Positions 23,931 through 34,852 of a DNA stretch of 64,000 nucleotides are shown here, one piece after another. The stretch spans positions 1-64,000 of the forward strand of contig JAICYD010000016.1 in assembly GCA_025934375.1 (NCBI GenBank). Direction: 5' to 3'. The position numbers and the translations under genes are program-made. Positions within the stretch are counted from its first letter, which is position 1. Each line of letters starts with the position of its first letter. Origin of the DNA: Streptosporangiaceae bacterium (GTDB lineage Bacteria; Actinomycetota; Actinomycetes; Streptosporangiales; Streptosporangiaceae). A model generated the notes under the pieces. That model did no database searches and was not told the origin of the DNA. It worked only from the letters and a program-made list of their open reading frames with translations.

Positions 23931-26900
23931 TCACTCGAGCAAGGAGAGGATCTCCGCTCTCCAGCCCTCGTGCATGATTGATCGGGCGATGCGGCCTGCA
24001 CCGTCGGGATTGCTGGTGGCGAGGGCGGCCGCTATGGCGGCCAGCGTTCGCTCTCTCAGGTATTCATGGGTGATAGACCGGGCGATACGCGCAGCCCGGC
24101 CGGGGTGGATATACACCAGACTCGTCGCGACCGCCGACAGCGCTTCTGCTTTTGAGGCGGGGAAGGATTGCTCCTGGGAGATGGACCGGGCGATTGGCTC
24201 GGCGCGATCAGGATCGGCTCCGGCCAGCGCCACGGCGATTCCGGCCAGGCTCTCGTCCCGCCACCCTTCGTCCTCAAGTGACCGGGCGGAGAGCGCTGCT
24301 GCGCCGATGAGCCTGGCGGCGCGGTCGGGATCGCGGGCGGCGACGGCTGCCGCTACGTTCGCGAGGGCTCGCGACTGGCTCGGCCCCGGTAGTGTCTGGG
24401 CAATGTACTCAGCGCGGTCGGGGTCGCGGGCGGCGACTGCGGCAGCCACCGCCACCAGCGTCTCAGCCTGCGGATAGCCATCGGGCAGGGACCGGGCCAT
24501 CGCTTCTGCCTCAGCGGCCAGCCGCCTAGATCTACGCGGATCGTTGACCGCCACCATCCCCGCGATACCAGCCAGGGCGCCAGCTTGCCGCGGACCTTCC
24601 GGAAGCGATCGGGCGGTGCGCTCCGCCCGGTCGGCATCATCGCCAGCCTGGGCGATGGCGATTCCCACGAGGGCCTCTGTGCGCCAGCCCTGGTGAGTCA
24701 TCGACTGCGCGATACGCTCCGCCCGGTCAGCGTCGACGGCAGCTATCCGTATGGCAATATCGGCCGCGCCGCGCTGTCTCGCCCGCGGGTCGAGGAACTC
24801 CGCCCCCCGCAGGCCAACAGGATGCCACAGGGCTGCCCACAAAGGCCCCGTGCGCATGCCGGTTACGGTACGGCTTTCGTTCCCAGGGCCTTCGCCGCCG
24901 GGAAGATCGCTTGCCGCCGCCCGCGCTCGGTCAATCTCCGCTTGAAGACCCGCGACCTCAGCATCCTCCCCCAGGCTGCGGGAGATGTCGCGGGCCTTCT
25001 CATACCAGTCGGCGGCGTCCGTCAGCCGCCCGTCGTCTTTCGCGATGCTGGCGAGATCGACGCAGCGGGCGGCGGTTTCGCGACGATTTCCGGCCGCTTC
25101 CTCGATGAGCAGAAGCCTGCGGAACCAGCCATCCGCCTCGGCGAGCTTACCGTGCTGCCGAGCGATCGAACCCAGCATCTGGGAGTTCATTCTCATCAGC
25201 ACTGGAGGTGATCCCAGTCGTCCCGCGACGCCGACTGACCGTCGGAAGTAGTGCTCTGCCTTGTCCCATGCACCTGTGCCGGCCGCCGCGGTGCCCAGGG
25301 CGGTAAGAGCAAGCGCCGAATTGTGGAGATCGTTGCGATCTTGCCAAATTCTGAGTGCTTGGCCATACCAGCCCTCCGCGTCTTGGTAACGCCTGGCCTT
25401 CACGGCTGCGTTCCCCAGGTGGATGTAGTCGATGGCCATCTCTTCCCGGTTTCCGGCCTGCTGGTTGTCCGCCAGGGACTTCCGGTAAAACTCGTCGGCC
25501 GCCGCAAGGTCCTCTCTGCCCACAGCGGCATCGCCCAATTGCCGGAAGCTGCTCCCCTCTTCCGTCTTCCCGGATGGTTCGCCCGCGACGGCAAGCGCCT
25601 TTGAGCGCCATTCTCGTGCTTCCTCCGGCTCATTTCGGCTATCCGCCATATCGCCGAGCAAACGGAACGACTGCGCGAGGCACGCGTTCAGTCCCGGTGA
25701 CGGCTGCTGGCCCTCGACGGCAGACAAGACTTCGTTGTATATGCGTTCTGCTTGGTCATCTCGGCCGAGTGCCCGTTTCCACAGTGCCTGGCTGTTGCTG
25801 ACCTGCCACCAGAGACCGCCAGCCGGGCTGTTAAGCGGAGGGGCAGCGCCATCCGGCGCCTGCGTGGCGGCGCGTATGCGGTCGGTGCAAGCGTCGTACT
25901 CTGTCTCACGCCCCCATGCATCCCAGAAGATCTCCAAGAGCTTCACCATGGAGCCGGCCTCACTCCACATACGCTCGGTGAGCGCGTGGCCAAGGAGATT
26001 CCCGACGGCGTGCCGTGCGAGCTCTATGTGCGGAAGGACGCGGTTCCCGGTCTCCGATCCGCGCTTCCCGAGTACCTGATCACTGCGGGCCGCGCAGCCG
26101 ACGACCAGCGCCCGACTGGCTGCCTGGCGGGCAGCATCGTAGTCCGCGGGTGACTCCGCACGCCACCTGCTGGCCAGATACCCGGGAAGTGCCGGATGGA
26201 TGATGAACAAGCCGAAGTAATCGCTATCACCGCTGGTAAAGGCACGAGTAAGCAAACCAACCCGGTTTGCGTCCTCCAAGGCGAGCATCCAGTCATCGGC
26301 TGTCGCACCGGCAAACCGCGGCGAAATACCGGGATCGCCCGATGCGAGAAGGAGGACGATCATGTCGGCCACCCCTTGACAGAGGGACAGCAGGGGAAGT
26401 AGCCGACGGGTGTTCTCGGTGAGGTGGGCGTAGGAATAGCTGACGCAGCCTTCCAGGGAGCCAGTTCGGTCGGCGCCGGGATTGGCTCCCGTGCCTGCCG
26501 CCGTCCGGCGCAACTCGGCCAGCAACGCCGTCGGCTCGGTGGTTTCCAGACGCGGCAGGACCAGGCGCATGCAGAGCGGATGGCCGTCTAGCCAGTCCAT
26601 CAGGTCGCCGAACTCTTGCGCCCCGCGTCGCGCTTGCGCGGCCGGGCACGGACTCAGCAAGTGGTCCGCGTACTCGACGGCCTCGGGCCAGACCAGGCCA
26701 AGAGCCGTGACGTTCCGGGGATCGCCGAGCCACCGCTCCGGGGTGCGGCTGGTAATGAGGACCGACGTCTCCCCATGCGCGGCGAGGTGCGCAACGAAGT
26801 CGCGCAGTTCAGCGCAGCGCTCATCGTAACGCGGTGCCGAGGCCTGGCCCGGGTCCGGCAGGGAACGCACAGAATCGAAATTGTCCCAGACCAGCAGAGC

Positions 26901-28349
26901 GCGGTGGGTGGCCAGGAATTCAAGCACCTGGTCTCGGCGCTGCCCCGTCCCCCGGGCAGTGAACTGCGGGCCAAACCGCTGGATAGCGATCTTAACGATG
27001 ACACTGTCCAGGCCGAAAGAGCCAGACCCTGGCTCGAACGAGTGCCAGAACACCCATTCTGGCCGCTCGACTCCGCCGGTGTCGCGCCACCAGCGGCCGA
27101 ACGCCCTGGCCAGCTCAGTCTTGCCGACACCGCCGGACCCGCTGAGGACCACCACGCGTTGCGTGCGCAGCGCCGTTTCCAGGTTGTAAAACAGAAGGTC
27201 CCGGCCGATGAAGACGCTGTCGGCCGGGTCGAGTTCGCCCGCTGCGGGGCTGTCGCCCTGCGGGAACACCCGGCCCGGGACGTCCTCCCTCGACGGCAGG
27301 CCGCCGGGCGGCGCCGCCGGGGCTGGCGGGAAGCTCACCTCACGGCGCCGGTAGTGCACCGGGACAAGCCAGTCCTGCAGCGGCAGGCGGCCTTTCGGGC
27401 TTGGCCTGCCGGGGTTGTCGAACATCCGCCTGCGGCCGGCCGCCACCGCCGAGCTGACGGTTCCCCCGGTGAACAGCGCGTTGTAGAACGCGGTCATGAA
27501 CTCCGCCGCCGCCGTCGCGTACACGGTGTAGGCCATCGCGACGACCGAGGCGACGCCCGCGCTCAGCAGCGTGGTGGCCACCGCCGCTTCCAGTTCCTTG
27601 CCGACCGCGCCCGACTGGCAGGCGTTCAGCACCGCTACGGGAACGTTCGCTTCCCCTAGCACTCTTGCGACCGTACGCGCGGGGACAAAGTCCCCGCTGC
27701 CGTCCGGCCGCTGGAAGACGAGCAGGCCCTGGCCGTCCAGGACGCTCCCATGCCCGTCGAAGTGCACGATCTGATAAGGCCTGCCCGCTGCCTCGGCGGC
27801 CGCGAGCTCTGCCCGCAGCGCCTCCAGCGTCGGCGGGCGCAGTACCACCAGGTCCACGGATCCGCGCACGGTCTCAAGGCGCTCCAGCAAGGGCCGCGCA
27901 ATCATCCGGTATCCAACGTCCCCGGCCCCTTCGGGCCGCGAGATCACCATCAGGACCCGTAGCCGCCCACCCGGCATGGGAACCGTTTCGCCCTCAACGG
28001 CTACCGGCAAGCTCCGGCTGATCCCGGCCATCTCCAGCGCGAGGGGCCGCGCGTGCCCCGGAACCATCATAAGTTCCCAGGGCAGCGCGAGCAGCGCAGC
28101 CGATGCCGAGCGGAGCACGAGATGCACGTCACTGCGCACCTCTTGAGAACCGAACAGGGCCCTGAATACCGCCCTGCCCCAGTCGGCCAGCCTCGACTCG
28201 ATCAGGCTGCCCCGCTCCTCGTACATCCCGAACGGCGCGGTGAGGTAATCCTCAAGGTACCAGCGCAGGTTCTCCAGCACGGTGTCGGACAGCGGCCACG
28301 CGGCCGGCTTCCTGTCAAGATCGACGACCAACTGGTCAGCCACGAGCAA
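23931..28349 (-). CDS. CHAT protease - NB-ARC ATPase - TPR - C-terminal helical repeat protein
   Basis: A 1,472-residue multidomain protein. Residues about 70-330 form a CHAT (caspase-like) domain with the His in IVHFDGHGS (H200) and the Cys in VLNACQSGAVG (C244), so the dyad is intact. A Pro-rich linker leads to a STAND/NB-ARC ATPase: P-loop GSGGVGKT at 404-411, Walker B LLVWDNFD at 485-492, TSR sensor near 533 and a GHPL motif near 590. Residues about 860-1170 are TPR repeats (ADEFYRKSLADNQQAG, DAEGWYGQALRIWQDR). From about 1200 to the end there are roughly eight units of about 35 residues of the type ARSI..E..RAEAL..IA...A..DPDRA, an ARM/HEAT-like array. Such proteins act as ligand-triggered proteases in signalling, cell death or antiphage defence; the target is not known. 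TTG is taken as start, GTG two codons later is possible. A small membrane protein precedes it. Confidence 0.85.
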   Translation of the reverse strand: MLVADQLVVDLDRKPAAWPLSDTVLENLRWYLEDYLTAPFGMYEERGSLIESRLADWGRAVFRALFGSQEVRSDVHLVLRSASAALLALPWELMMVPGHARPLALEMAGISRSLPVAVEGETVPMPGGRLRVLMVISRPEGAGDVGYRMIARPLLERLETVRGSVDLVVLRPPTLEALRAELAAAEAAGRPYQIVHFDGHGSVLDGQGLLVFQRPDGSGDFVPARTVARVLGEANVPVAVLNACQSGAVGKELEAAVATTLLSAGVASVVAMAYTVYATAAAEFMTAFYNALFTGGTVSSAVAAGRRRMFDNPGRPSPKGRLPLQDWLVPVHYRRREVSFPPAPAAPPGGLPSREDVPGRVFPQGDSPAAGELDPADSVFIGRDLLFYNLETALRTQRVVVLSGSGGVGKTELARAFGRWWRDTGGVERPEWVFWHSFEPGSGSFGLDSVIVKIAIQRFGPQFTARGTGQRRDQVLEFLATHRALLVWDNFDSVRSLPDPGQASAPRYDERCAELRDFVAHLAAHGETSVLITSRTPERWLGDPRNVTALGLVWPEAVEYADHLLSPCPAAQARRGAQEFGDLMDWLDGHPLCMRLVLPRLETTEPTALLAELRRTAAGTGANPGADRTGSLEGCVSYSYAHLTENTRRLLPLLSLCQGVADMIVLLLASGDPGISPRFAGATADDWMLALEDANRVGLLTRAFTSGDSDYFGLFIIHPALPGYLASRWRAESPADYDAARQAASRALVVGCAARSDQVLGKRGSETGNRVLPHIELARHAVGNLLGHALTERMWSEAGSMVKLLEIFWDAWGRETEYDACTDRIRAATQAPDGAAPPLNSPAGGLWWQVSNSQALWKRALGRDDQAERIYNEVLSAVEGQQPSPGLNACLAQSFRLLGDMADSRNEPEEAREWRSKALAVAGEPSGKTEEGSSFRQLGDAAVGREDLAAADEFYRKSLADNQQAGNREEMAIDYIHLGNAAVKARRYQDAEGWYGQALRIWQDRNDLHNSALALTALGTAAAGTGAWDKAEHYFRRSVGVAGRLGSPPVLMRMNSQMLGSIARQHGKLAEADGWFRRLLLIEEAAGNRRETAARCVDLASIAKDDGRLTDAADWYEKARDISRSLGEDAEVAGLQAEIDRARAAASDLPGGEGPGNESRTVTGMRTGPLWAALWHPVGLRGAEFLDPRARQRGAADIAIRIAAVDADRAERIAQSMTHQGWRTEALVGIAIAQAGDDADRAERTARSLPEGPRQAGALAGIAGMVAVNDPRRSRRLAAEAEAMARSLPDGYPQAETLVAVAAAVAARDPDRAEYIAQTLPGPSQSRALANVAAAVAARDPDRAARLIGAAALSARSLEDEGWRDESLAGIAVALAGADPDRAEPIARSISQEQSFPASKAEALSAVATSLVYIHPGRAARIARSITHEYLRERTLAAIAAALATSNPDGAGRIARSIMHEGWRAEILSLLE

Positions 28350-28363
28350 CCGTTCGGGCAGGT

Positions 28364-28726
28364 CTACTCTTCATCGCCCGCCGCTTTAATGATTTCCTCG
28401 GCGACGACCTCGATGATCTTTATCTCGGCGCCGGAAAGGTCGCTGCTTTCCCGTCGCCGGATCCGTACGGTCCTCGTCAGCGTGTCGCGGGTGGGTTTGC
28501 CGCCCTCCCTTTTCCTGTCGCAGTAGACCTGCCAAGCCAGGCTCGCGATGCTCACGATCAAGCTGCCCAGCGCGACCGGATCAGTGAACTGCCCGGGCTG
28601 CTCGGTAGCCCCGCGCGAATGGAGCGCCGCCTCGACGTCCAGTTGCAGGAGCGGGCGCCCCAACGGCCCGGCGAGTTCCCGGGCTGACGCCACCGCTGCC
28701 TTAGCCACCACCAGATCATCAGTCAA
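28364..28726 (-). CDS. Small membrane-anchored partner of the CHAT protein
   Basis: A 120-residue protein 14 bp upstream of the CHAT gene. The first 50 residues are helical (LVVAKAAVASARELAGPLGR). Then comes one hydrophobic segment (VALGSLIVSIASLAWQVYC), and a basic to mixed tail (DRKREGGKPTRDTL, RTVRIRRRESSDL, EIKIIEVVAEEIIKA). TTG is the likely start: a strong GGGAGGGGGG lies before it. In my memory, small proteins with this LVSIASLAW-type segment and VV.EII.A tail often sit next to CHAT genes in actinobacteria, but this could not be tested here. It may tether or gate the protease. Confidence 0.6.
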   Translation of the reverse strand: MTDDLVVAKAAVASARELAGPLGRPLLQLDVEAALHSRGATEQPGQFTDPVALGSLIVSIASLAWQVYCDRKREGGKPTRDTLTRTVRIRRRESSDLSGAEIKIIEVVAEEIIKAAGDEE

Positions 28727-28958
28727 TCCCGTCCCCCCTCCCGCAACACACTCCAATAGAGCGATCAAGGCGCAATCCCAAGATACAGGCGGTTCCCGGA
28801 CGTGCTGGCAGGCCTGCGCCGCTGGCGAACGTGGCCATCTCGACCGCAGGCCGGTCCCAGAGCACGTGAGTACGGTCGACCGGATTTGCCCCCGTGGAAT
28901 GCCCGCAGTGGGCCATCGGCTCCCGGTTGTGCGGCCGGCGCGGCTGCGGGCGACGGCC

Positions 28959-29498
28959 TTACGGGCTGTTGATCGCGGCAACGGTGGCGCTGAGCACCGT
29001 GGCGAACCCTGTCCAGGCCACCTCGGGGACCGCGAGCAGCGCCGCGGGCTGGTCGATCCGGCGGGCCAGCAGGGCATAGCGCGCCATGACCGCCGACAGG
29101 AGCGCGGCGTCGGCGGTGGCGGCCCACAGGCGACGGCGGCCAAAGGCCAGCGGCACGTAGCCGCTGCGGATGACGACGGCGGCTGCCCACCAGGCCAGGA
29201 CCTCACCCCGGGACGGATCCCGTTCCGCGGGCCCGCGGGCACGCCAGATCCGCCACGCGGACGTGGCGGTGGTCAGGTTCAGCGCCGACCACGCGATGGG
29301 GAACGCCGCGCCGGGCGGGGCGAACGCCGGGCGTTCGAACTGGTCGTACTGAGGCCTGGTGCCCCGGCCCGACTGGCGCTGGGCCGCCCAGGCTGACAGC
29401 CCCTGCGCGGTGGCGTAGACAGCGGCGAAGGCGGCCCAGGCCCCGGCCTGCCGAAGCCTCCAGCCCCGGCGAGAACAGCAGTCGTCGTCTTCCGGCAT
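28959..29498 (-). CDS. TspO/MBR family membrane protein
   Basis: A 179-residue protein with five hydrophobic helices. Family signs are the early RPQYDQFERPAFAPPGAAFP loop followed by IAWSALNLTTATSAWRIW, AWWAAAVVIRSGYVPLAFGR and ALLARRIDQPAALLAVPEVAW. TspO proteins bind porphyrins and steroid-like ligands at the membrane. The TspO fold is recognisable, but several of the usual Trp residues of the cholesterol/porphyrin pocket differ. Start from the ATG of MPEDDDCC; a longer frame upstream has no ribosome site. Alone on its strand. Confidence 0.75.
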   Translation of the reverse strand: MPEDDDCCSRRGWRLRQAGAWAAFAAVYATAQGLSAWAAQRQSGRGTRPQYDQFERPAFAPPGAAFPIAWSALNLTTATSAWRIWRARGPAERDPSRGEVLAWWAAAVVIRSGYVPLAFGRRRLWAATADAALLSAVMARYALLARRIDQPAALLAVPEVAWTGFATVLSATVAAINSP

Positions 29499-29708
29499 GA
29501 CAACTGCTTTCCCCGGATCCCGCGGCGTACCCGCGACCGCGCCCCCGGCTCCGCCGGGTGCGACATCTGGGCACCATGCTTGCGGGCATTCTGCTAGCGA
29601 GGTCCGGTCGAGCAGCCGAACAACGCCCCCGCGCACGATACGTGGAGGGCACGCGTTGCTCGTCGCGGCAATTGAGTGCGACGTTGCCAGCCTCCTGTCC
29701 CTGGCGGG

Positions 29709-30563
29709 TCAGGCCGGTTCCATCCGGTAATGCAGCCGCAGCACGAGCGCCCGGTAGAGCCGCAACTCATGGTCGGTGCGCAGCACGCCGCGGTGATCCC
29801 GGTAGACGTGGAAGCGCTCGTGGATGGGGACACGCGCAGCGTAGGCACCCCGGCCGTCCCGGACCGTGACATAGGCACCGTCGCCCCCGAAGACTCCGGA
29901 GGGTGAGGACAGCACCAGCGAACCGTCGGCCTGCACGCTGGGACGCAGGAAGACCTGCACGTTGCCGGACTCCAACGGGAACGCCACGTGCACCGAGGGC
30001 TGGTCTGACGCGGGCAGCAGCCTGGCTGAGTAGCAGCCGCTGTAGACGAACTCACCGGTGGCGGACAGCGTCCGCAGCCAGCCGGCGGCATGCTGCTCGC
30101 CGCTGGCATCCATCAGGTGAACGACACGCGAGTCCATGCCACGGGCGACGTCGAGTGGACGGGTGGGCAGGGCCAGTTGCTGGACGCGGCGGCCGAAGAG
30201 CCGGCTTACCAGCTCACCACCTGGCTGGAACAGGGCTGACCACTGCGCCCAGGCCTCCATCCGCCAGCATGCGGTGTGCTCGTAGAAGTGACGGACCGCC
30301 TGGTCCAGGTCGGCGGCGTGAAACCCTGCGCCGTCCAGGACCGACATGGACGACAGGAGCCCGCCACCCGAGACGTCCTCGCGCACGAAGCCACCGAGCC
30401 GCTCGGCCTCGGCCCGCAGCCAGGTGGCCCCAACCGGTCCCGGACCACACATCGGCGCATCCAGCCACCGGTGGTCGCCGTCGAGGTCCACCCGGCGGCC
30501 GGCCAGACGCCACCAGCGGCGCGAGGCCATGTCAAGTGCCCTGCCGAGCCGCTCGCTAGTCAC
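29709..30563 (-). CDS. Conserved-looking protein of unknown function
   Basis: A 284-residue soluble protein, not recognised. It has GRRVDLDGDHRWLDAPMCGP near the N-terminus, a middle region with FYEHTACWRMEAWAQWSALF, then a beta-rich half ending GAYAARVPIHERFHVYRDHRG and LRLYRALVLRLHYRME. The GTG start follows GGGAGAGGA with correct spacing. No signal peptide or membrane helix. It stands alone, so the context gives no clue. Confidence 0.65.
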   Translation of the reverse strand: MTSERLGRALDMASRRWWRLAGRRVDLDGDHRWLDAPMCGPGPVGATWLRAEAERLGGFVREDVSGGGLLSSMSVLDGAGFHAADLDQAVRHFYEHTACWRMEAWAQWSALFQPGGELVSRLFGRRVQQLALPTRPLDVARGMDSRVVHLMDASGEQHAAGWLRTLSATGEFVYSGCYSARLLPASDQPSVHVAFPLESGNVQVFLRPSVQADGSLVLSSPSGVFGGDGAYVTVRDGRGAYAARVPIHERFHVYRDHRGVLRTDHELRLYRALVLRLHYRMEPA

Positions 30564-30865
30564 TGCAGCATCCTCTCCCGGCAGTCCCTGATCCCCGGTT
30601 CCCCGGGGCCGCCCATGACCGTCATAGTTCCCCAGCTCCCTCGCGGCAGCAACCCGCGTCGCAGGACTGGCCGAGCGATGGGGCGGCAACGGGTACCCGC
30701 TCACGGCCTGGCATCAGCGACCATATGACCGCCGGATAAGAGCGGACCGGCCGGCACGGGAGTCCCGCTAACCCTGTCCATCGCCTGCGCGGCTGCGCGG
30801 CTGCGCGGGGGCAGGTGCTTCATAGTGAGAAGCCTGCGCGGAGTCCGGTGGCGTAGCCTGCACGC
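30564..30865. other. Intergenic region of about 300 bp
   Basis: Divergent promoter region between the unknown gene and the kinase-like gene. It contains a short run of ctgcgcgg units near 30787-30810 but no coding potential or clear operator. Confidence 0.4.
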
Positions 30866-31816
30866 GTGCCTCATCCGCTGCTTGATGCTGGGGTGGTGCG
30901 GGAAGTCGAGCAGGCGGCTTCGGCGCACCTGGGACGTGAATGGCGGCACCTGGGCTTCGCCGACCTGAAGGAGCGAGCCTCGCATCCGTGCGGCATCTTC
31001 TCCGGGGAGCCGTTCTCGGTGTTCGTGAAGCTCTATGCGGGCCTGAACGGGTTCGAGCAGGCCGCCGCCGAGGTGGCCGGGCTGCGGTTCATCAGCCACG
31101 TGGCCGATGTGGCGACGCCGGTGCCCGTCTGTGACGGGGTGATCGCCACGAAGGCCGGGTCGATGCTGCTGTCGGAGGCGCTACCCGAACGGGGCTGTGG
31201 CCGGGGACTGCCCAGCGACTCCCGGACAGCCTCCGACTACGCGGACATCGGGCGGGCGCTGGCCCGGCTGCATCAAGTGCTCGGCGGCGTATCCGGAATG
31301 CCCGCGCTGGACGGCTTCTTCGGGCCGTTCCGGCTGGACAGCCGCCCGGTGGGGACTGGCCGGTGGGCTGACTTCTACGCCGAGCGGCGGCTTGTCCCGG
31401 CCCTGCGGCTAGCCCGGGATGCCGGGCAGGTAACCCCGGAGCTGGCGGCCGCGATCGAGCGCGTGGCCGGGCGGCTGCCGCAGCTGTGCGGCCCGGAGCC
31501 AGTGCCGGCGCTGCTGCACGGCGACGCCCAGCAGAACAATTTCGTCAACACCCCGGACGGGGCTTACCTGATCGACGCGTGCCCGTACTTCGGCCATCAG
31601 GAGATCGACCTCGCGCTGGCGGGCTACTTCCACCCGGTGCCGGAGGACCTGTTCGCCGCCTACCGGGAGATCGCCCCGATTGACGCCGGCTTCGCCGAGC
31701 GCCAGGAGCTATGGCGGATGCACGCCTACCTGGCGGTCGCCGCGGTCGCGGACGGCGCTCGGTGGGTCAGCCCGGTCCTAGACCGCCTGGCCGCCGCCAC
31801 GCGTCAGTACTCCTGA
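30866..31816 (+). CDS. APH/fructosamine-kinase-fold phosphotransferase
   Basis: A 316-residue small-molecule kinase. The N-lobe has GIFSGEPFSVFVKLYAG with the ATP-site Lys. The catalytic loop is LLHGDAQQNNFVNT (HGDxxxxN) and the metal-binding Asp segment is GAYLIDACPYFGHQEIDLAL. Overall order agrees with fructosamine kinases and related aminoglycoside-kinase-fold enzymes. Whether it removes glycation from proteins or phosphorylates another sugar cannot be told. GTG start. Single gene. Confidence 0.8.
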   Translation: MPHPLLDAGVVREVEQAASAHLGREWRHLGFADLKERASHPCGIFSGEPFSVFVKLYAGLNGFEQAAAEVAGLRFISHVADVATPVPVCDGVIATKAGSMLLSEALPERGCGRGLPSDSRTASDYADIGRALARLHQVLGGVSGMPALDGFFGPFRLDSRPVGTGRWADFYAERRLVPALRLARDAGQVTPELAAAIERVAGRLPQLCGPEPVPALLHGDAQQNNFVNTPDGAYLIDACPYFGHQEIDLALAGYFHPVPEDLFAAYREIAPIDAGFAERQELWRMHAYLAVAAVADGARWVSPVLDRLAAATRQYS

Positions 31817-31891
31817 CGCTCCCGGCACTCCCATGCCGCGTCGGGAGGGGGGTGCCCGGGGCTGCCGCTGCCCCGGGCACCGCAGCCGTGA

Positions 31892-33241
<1,350 letters not shown>

Positions 33242-33297
33242 GATTCCTCCTGGATCGTCGGGTCAGCTCCCCAAAGCTCGGCCCCCCGCGACATCTA

Positions 33298-33320
33298 TAA
33301 ATAGGAAAGTTTCCTATTTA
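33298..33320. promoter_or_regulatory. AT-rich inverted repeat upstream of the chitinase
   Basis: TAAATAGGAAA-g-TTTCCTATTTA is a perfect 11+1+11 inverted repeat in an otherwise GC-rich intergenic region, just upstream of the chitinase start. The AGGAAAGTTTCCT core is the kind of operator placed before secreted glycoside hydrolase genes in actinomycetes; the regulator cannot be named from here. Confidence 0.65.
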
Positions 33321-33446
33321 TTATTAGCGCAAGTTTAGATATGCGCGAAACGCGTGTCAACGTGTCGGCGCCTGCGAGTTTCCGGCGGCGGCCCAGGGCA
33401 GGCGGTGCGCGATGCACGGCGCGCATGCGCATTTGGGTGCGCTCTT

Positions 33447-33472
33447 GCGCGGTGAATGCGCATTCACCGCGC
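33447..33472. terminator. 26-nt perfect palindrome between fadA5 and the chitinase
   Basis: GCGCGGTGAATGC followed by GCATTCACCGCGC is a perfect palindrome about 100 bp past the fadA5 stop. It probably forms a terminator hairpin, although there is no T-run after it. Confidence 0.5.
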
Positions 33473-33572
33473 TAGCGAGCTGGGCACATGCGCCCTAGCC
33501 GCGCGTGGGCGGGAGGGGTGACGACGACCGGAGACCCCGACCTCGTTAGAGGGAGCCGATGCGGGAAGGACG

Positions 33573-34733
<1,161 letters not shown>

Positions 34734-34736
34734 TCA

Positions 34737-34806
34737 TAGAACGCGTTCACTTGGCCGACGCTCTTGAACTCGTCGGCATGGCGTCATTCAATTAGAACAC
34801 GTTTCA
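34737..34806. promoter_or_regulatory. KstR-type boxes in the fadA5/cyp125 divergent promoter
   Basis: The published KstR operator is TnnAACnnGTTnnA. TAGAACACGTTTCA at 34793-34806 matches it fully, and TAGAACGCGTTCAC at 34737-34750 matches except for the last base. They lie between the two divergent sterol genes, upstream of each, so both directions are probably repressed by KstR and induced by sterol metabolites. The kstR gene is outside the window. Confidence 0.85.
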
Positions 34807-34852
34807 GTTATGGGCAAGAGGCAGCGCAGGACTTCAGGCCTACGGAGGCAGC

